This document shows, one piece after another, positions 4,143 to 5,669 of a stretch of DNA of 5,669 nucleotides; the stretch's first letter is position 1; each line of letters opens with the position of its first letter. A program made the translations under genes and the position numbers. The notes beneath the pieces are model-generated. The model saw nothing but the letters and a program-made list of their open reading frames with translations. It was not told where the DNA came from and did no database searches. Source of the DNA: an uncultured Clostridia bacterium (lineage in GTDB: Bacteria; Bacillota; Clostridia; Oscillospirales; CAG-272); the NCBI GenBank assembly GCA_945949385.1, contig CAMFEL010000125.1:1-5669 (forward strand), given 5' to 3'.

Positions 4143-5669
4143 ATGAGCGCATATGAAAAAGCAGGAGAAAAGGCAAGCGTCAGCGGCACCGTAGACTCCG
4201 TTATATATTCCTCCGACGAGACCGGATATACGGTTTGCGAAATAGAAGACGAAAACGGTTTGCCCGTGGTGCTGGTAGGCACTATGCCTTACATAGCCGA
4301 GGGCGATACAGTTACGGCGGCGGGCTCCTGGACGCATCATCCCACCTACGGCAGACAGTTCCGTGTGGATATGTACGAAAAGACTCTTCCCTCCTCCGAA
4401 TCGGGAATAATGCGCTACCTTGCCTCCGGAGCCATCCGAGGCATAGGGCCGAAAACCGCTCAGAAGATCGTGGACAAATTCGGCGAGGATACCTTTGATG
4501 TTATAGACAACCATCCCGACTGGCTGACGGAGCTGCCGGGCATTACGAAAAAGAAGGCGGAGACAATTTCCGACTCTTTTATACAGATGTCCGGCGCCCG
4601 CAGCGTAATGATGTTCTGCGCAGATTATTTCGGCAGCGCCACCTCCATGAAGATATACCGCAAATGGGGCGGCAAAGCGGTGGATATGATCCGCGCAAAC
4701 CCGTACCGCCTTTGCGACGACTTTTCGGGAATAGGCTTTAAGCGGGCGGACTCCATAGCCACCGCCTGCGGAATTGCCGTCGACAGCACGGACAGGCTTC
4801 GGGCGGGACTTGTTTATACCCTGAAAACAGCCGGCCAGTCAAACGGACATACCTGTCTGCCCGCAGACAGACTGCTGACGGTTGCCGCCTCTGTTCTGGG
4901 CGTTCCGGAGCAAAGCCTTGCAGAGCCTCTCGACGCCCTTGAGAAAAGCGGGAAGGTGACTTTTTTTGAGAGCGACGGGAAGAAATTCGCCGCCCTCTCC
5001 CGATACAGAACCGCGGAAACCTACTGCGCGGACAAGCTGCGGCAGATAAACAAAACCTGCCCCAAGATCGGCAGAACTGACATTACCGCTTTTATCTCCA
5101 AAGCCGAAACGGAAAGCAGCTTTGAATACGCCCCCTTGCAAAAGAAGGCAATAGCGGCGGCGCTTGAAGACGGTGTTATGATACTTACCGGAGGTCCCGG
5201 CACAGGTAAAACCACCGTAATAAAAGGACTTATATCCATATTTGATTCCATAGGACTTGACGTTGCCCTTGCGGCACCCACGGGACGCGCCGCAAAGCGT
5301 GTAAGCGAGGCTTGCGGCTGCGAGGCAAAGACTTTGCACCGCCTGTTGGAAATGGAGCATAACGACGACGAGGAAAATCCCCGCTTTATGCGCAATCAAA
5401 GCTGCTATCTTGACGAGGATGTGCTTATCGTAGACGAGGCGTCCATGATAGATATTCTTCTGCTGGAAGCAATGCTGCGCGCCGCAAAGCCGGGCTGCCG
5501 CATAATTTTCATAGGCGACCGCGACCAGCTTCCCTCGGTGGGAGCAGGCAATGTGCTGGCGGATATGATCGACAGCGGCGCTTTTACCACGGTACGGCTG
5601 ACAGATATATTCCGTCAGGCAAAGGAGAGCCTTATTATCGTCAACGCCCATCTTATAAACGAGGGCAAA
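4143..5669 (+). CDS. recD2: RecD2-family ATP-dependent DNA helicase, N-terminal 509 residues (cut by window edge)
   Basis: RecD2 is a superfamily 1B 5'-to-3' DNA helicase found in bacteria lacking RecBCD RecD; in Bacillus and Deinococcus it is linked to DNA repair and replication fork maintenance. In order: an N-terminal OB-like domain (about residues 12-88), tandem helix-hairpin-helix motifs (RGIGPKTAQKI from 99, LPGITKKKAE from 131, FSGIGFKRAD from 194), then the motor domain with Q-motif Gln333, Walker A GGPGTGKTT (350-358, Lys356), motif Ia APTGRAAKR (378-386), Walker B VDEAS (430-434), GDRDQLPSVGAG from 458, and FRQ (490-492). The long N-terminal region before Walker A separates it from RecBCD RecD. 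The frame is open to the last base; family members are usually 700-800 residues, so the C-terminal motor domain with motifs V and VI lies outside. The ATG at 4143 has GGAGG (4132-4136) six bases upstream, so the start is firm. No frameshift is seen. Confidence 0.96.
   Translation, partial: MSAYEKAGEKASVSGTVDSVIYSSDETGYTVCEIEDENGLPVVLVGTMPYIAEGDTVTAAGSWTHHPTYGRQFRVDMYEKTLPSSESGIMRYLASGAIRGIGPKTAQKIVDKFGEDTFDVIDNHPDWLTELPGITKKKAETISDSFIQMSGARSVMMFCADYFGSATSMKIYRKWGGKAVDMIRANPYRLCDDFSGIGFKRADSIATACGIAVDSTDRLRAGLVYTLKTAGQSNGHTCLPADRLLTVAASVLGVPEQSLAEPLDALEKSGKVTFFESDGKKFAALSRYRTAETYCADKLRQINKTCPKIGRTDITAFISKAETESSFEYAPLQKKAIAAALEDGVMILTGGPGTGKTTVIKGLISIFDSIGLDVALAAPTGRAAKRVSEACGCEAKTLHRLLEMEHNDDEENPRFMRNQSCYLDEDVLIVDEASMIDILLLEAMLRAAKPGCRIIFIGDRDQLPSVGAGNVLADMIDSGAFTTVRLTDIFRQAKESLIIVNAHLINEGK

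Noticed and set aside
4839..5651. 270-codon minus-strand frame inside recD2
   Set aside because: Antisense to the helicase motor domain, whose motifs are all in place on the plus strand; low-complexity composition without motifs.
1..5669. New defence, mobile or CRISPR-type system
   Set aside because: Both strands were read for transposase, integrase, repeat-spacer, toxin-antitoxin and nuclease signatures; only core translation genes, a small membrane protein and a housekeeping RecD2 helicase were found.

Overview
The window looks like chromosomal DNA from a low-to-mid-GC Gram-positive bacterium of class Clostridia, most plausibly a Ruminococcaceae/Oscillospiraceae-type gut organism. The evidence is the long (138-residue) Gram-positive form of ribosomal protein S12, the clostridial style of EF-G (for example NKMDIMGANF at G4), strong AGGAGG-type ribosome binding sites, and a RecD2-family helicase instead of RecBCD RecD. 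The taxonomic placement is inference from sequence style, not a database match.

Minus strand, 3707 down to 1: the classical str operon in canonical order, rpsL (S12), rpsG (S7), fusA (EF-G), tuf (EF-Tu, cut by the window edge). A near-consensus promoter (TTGACA, 17-bp spacer, extended TGA-TAGAAT) precedes rpsL, followed by an approximately 125-nt leader with two compact inverted repeats. The spacers are 182 nt for rpsL-rpsG, 51 nt for rpsG-fusA and 55 nt for fusA-tuf. No convincing internal promoter or operon terminator is visible. The unusually long rpsL-rpsG spacer contains several inverted repeats and is the natural place for S7 feedback control by analogy with Escherichia coli. rpoB/rpoC do not lie directly upstream of rpsL as they do in many Firmicutes.

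Intergenic region 3549-3962: this divergent control region holds the str leader and promoter, then AT-rich DNA without a visible gene (about 3708-3876), then a weaker candidate promoter for rightward transcription.

Plus strand, 3963 to 5669: a 50-residue predicted single-span membrane protein of unknown function, then 27 nt later the 5' two-thirds of a recD2-type ATP-dependent DNA helicase, which runs off the right edge. The short gap suggests the two are co-transcribed.

The left half supplies core translation machinery: two small-subunit proteins of the decoding centre and head, plus the two elongation GTPases. The right half is a DNA repair/recombination helicase. I see no mobile element, CRISPR array, tRNA, rRNA or evident new defence system. 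The points most worth a second look are regulatory (the str leader and S12-S7 spacer), an Arg at the S12 position equivalent to E. coli Lys88, and the unrecognised small membrane protein.
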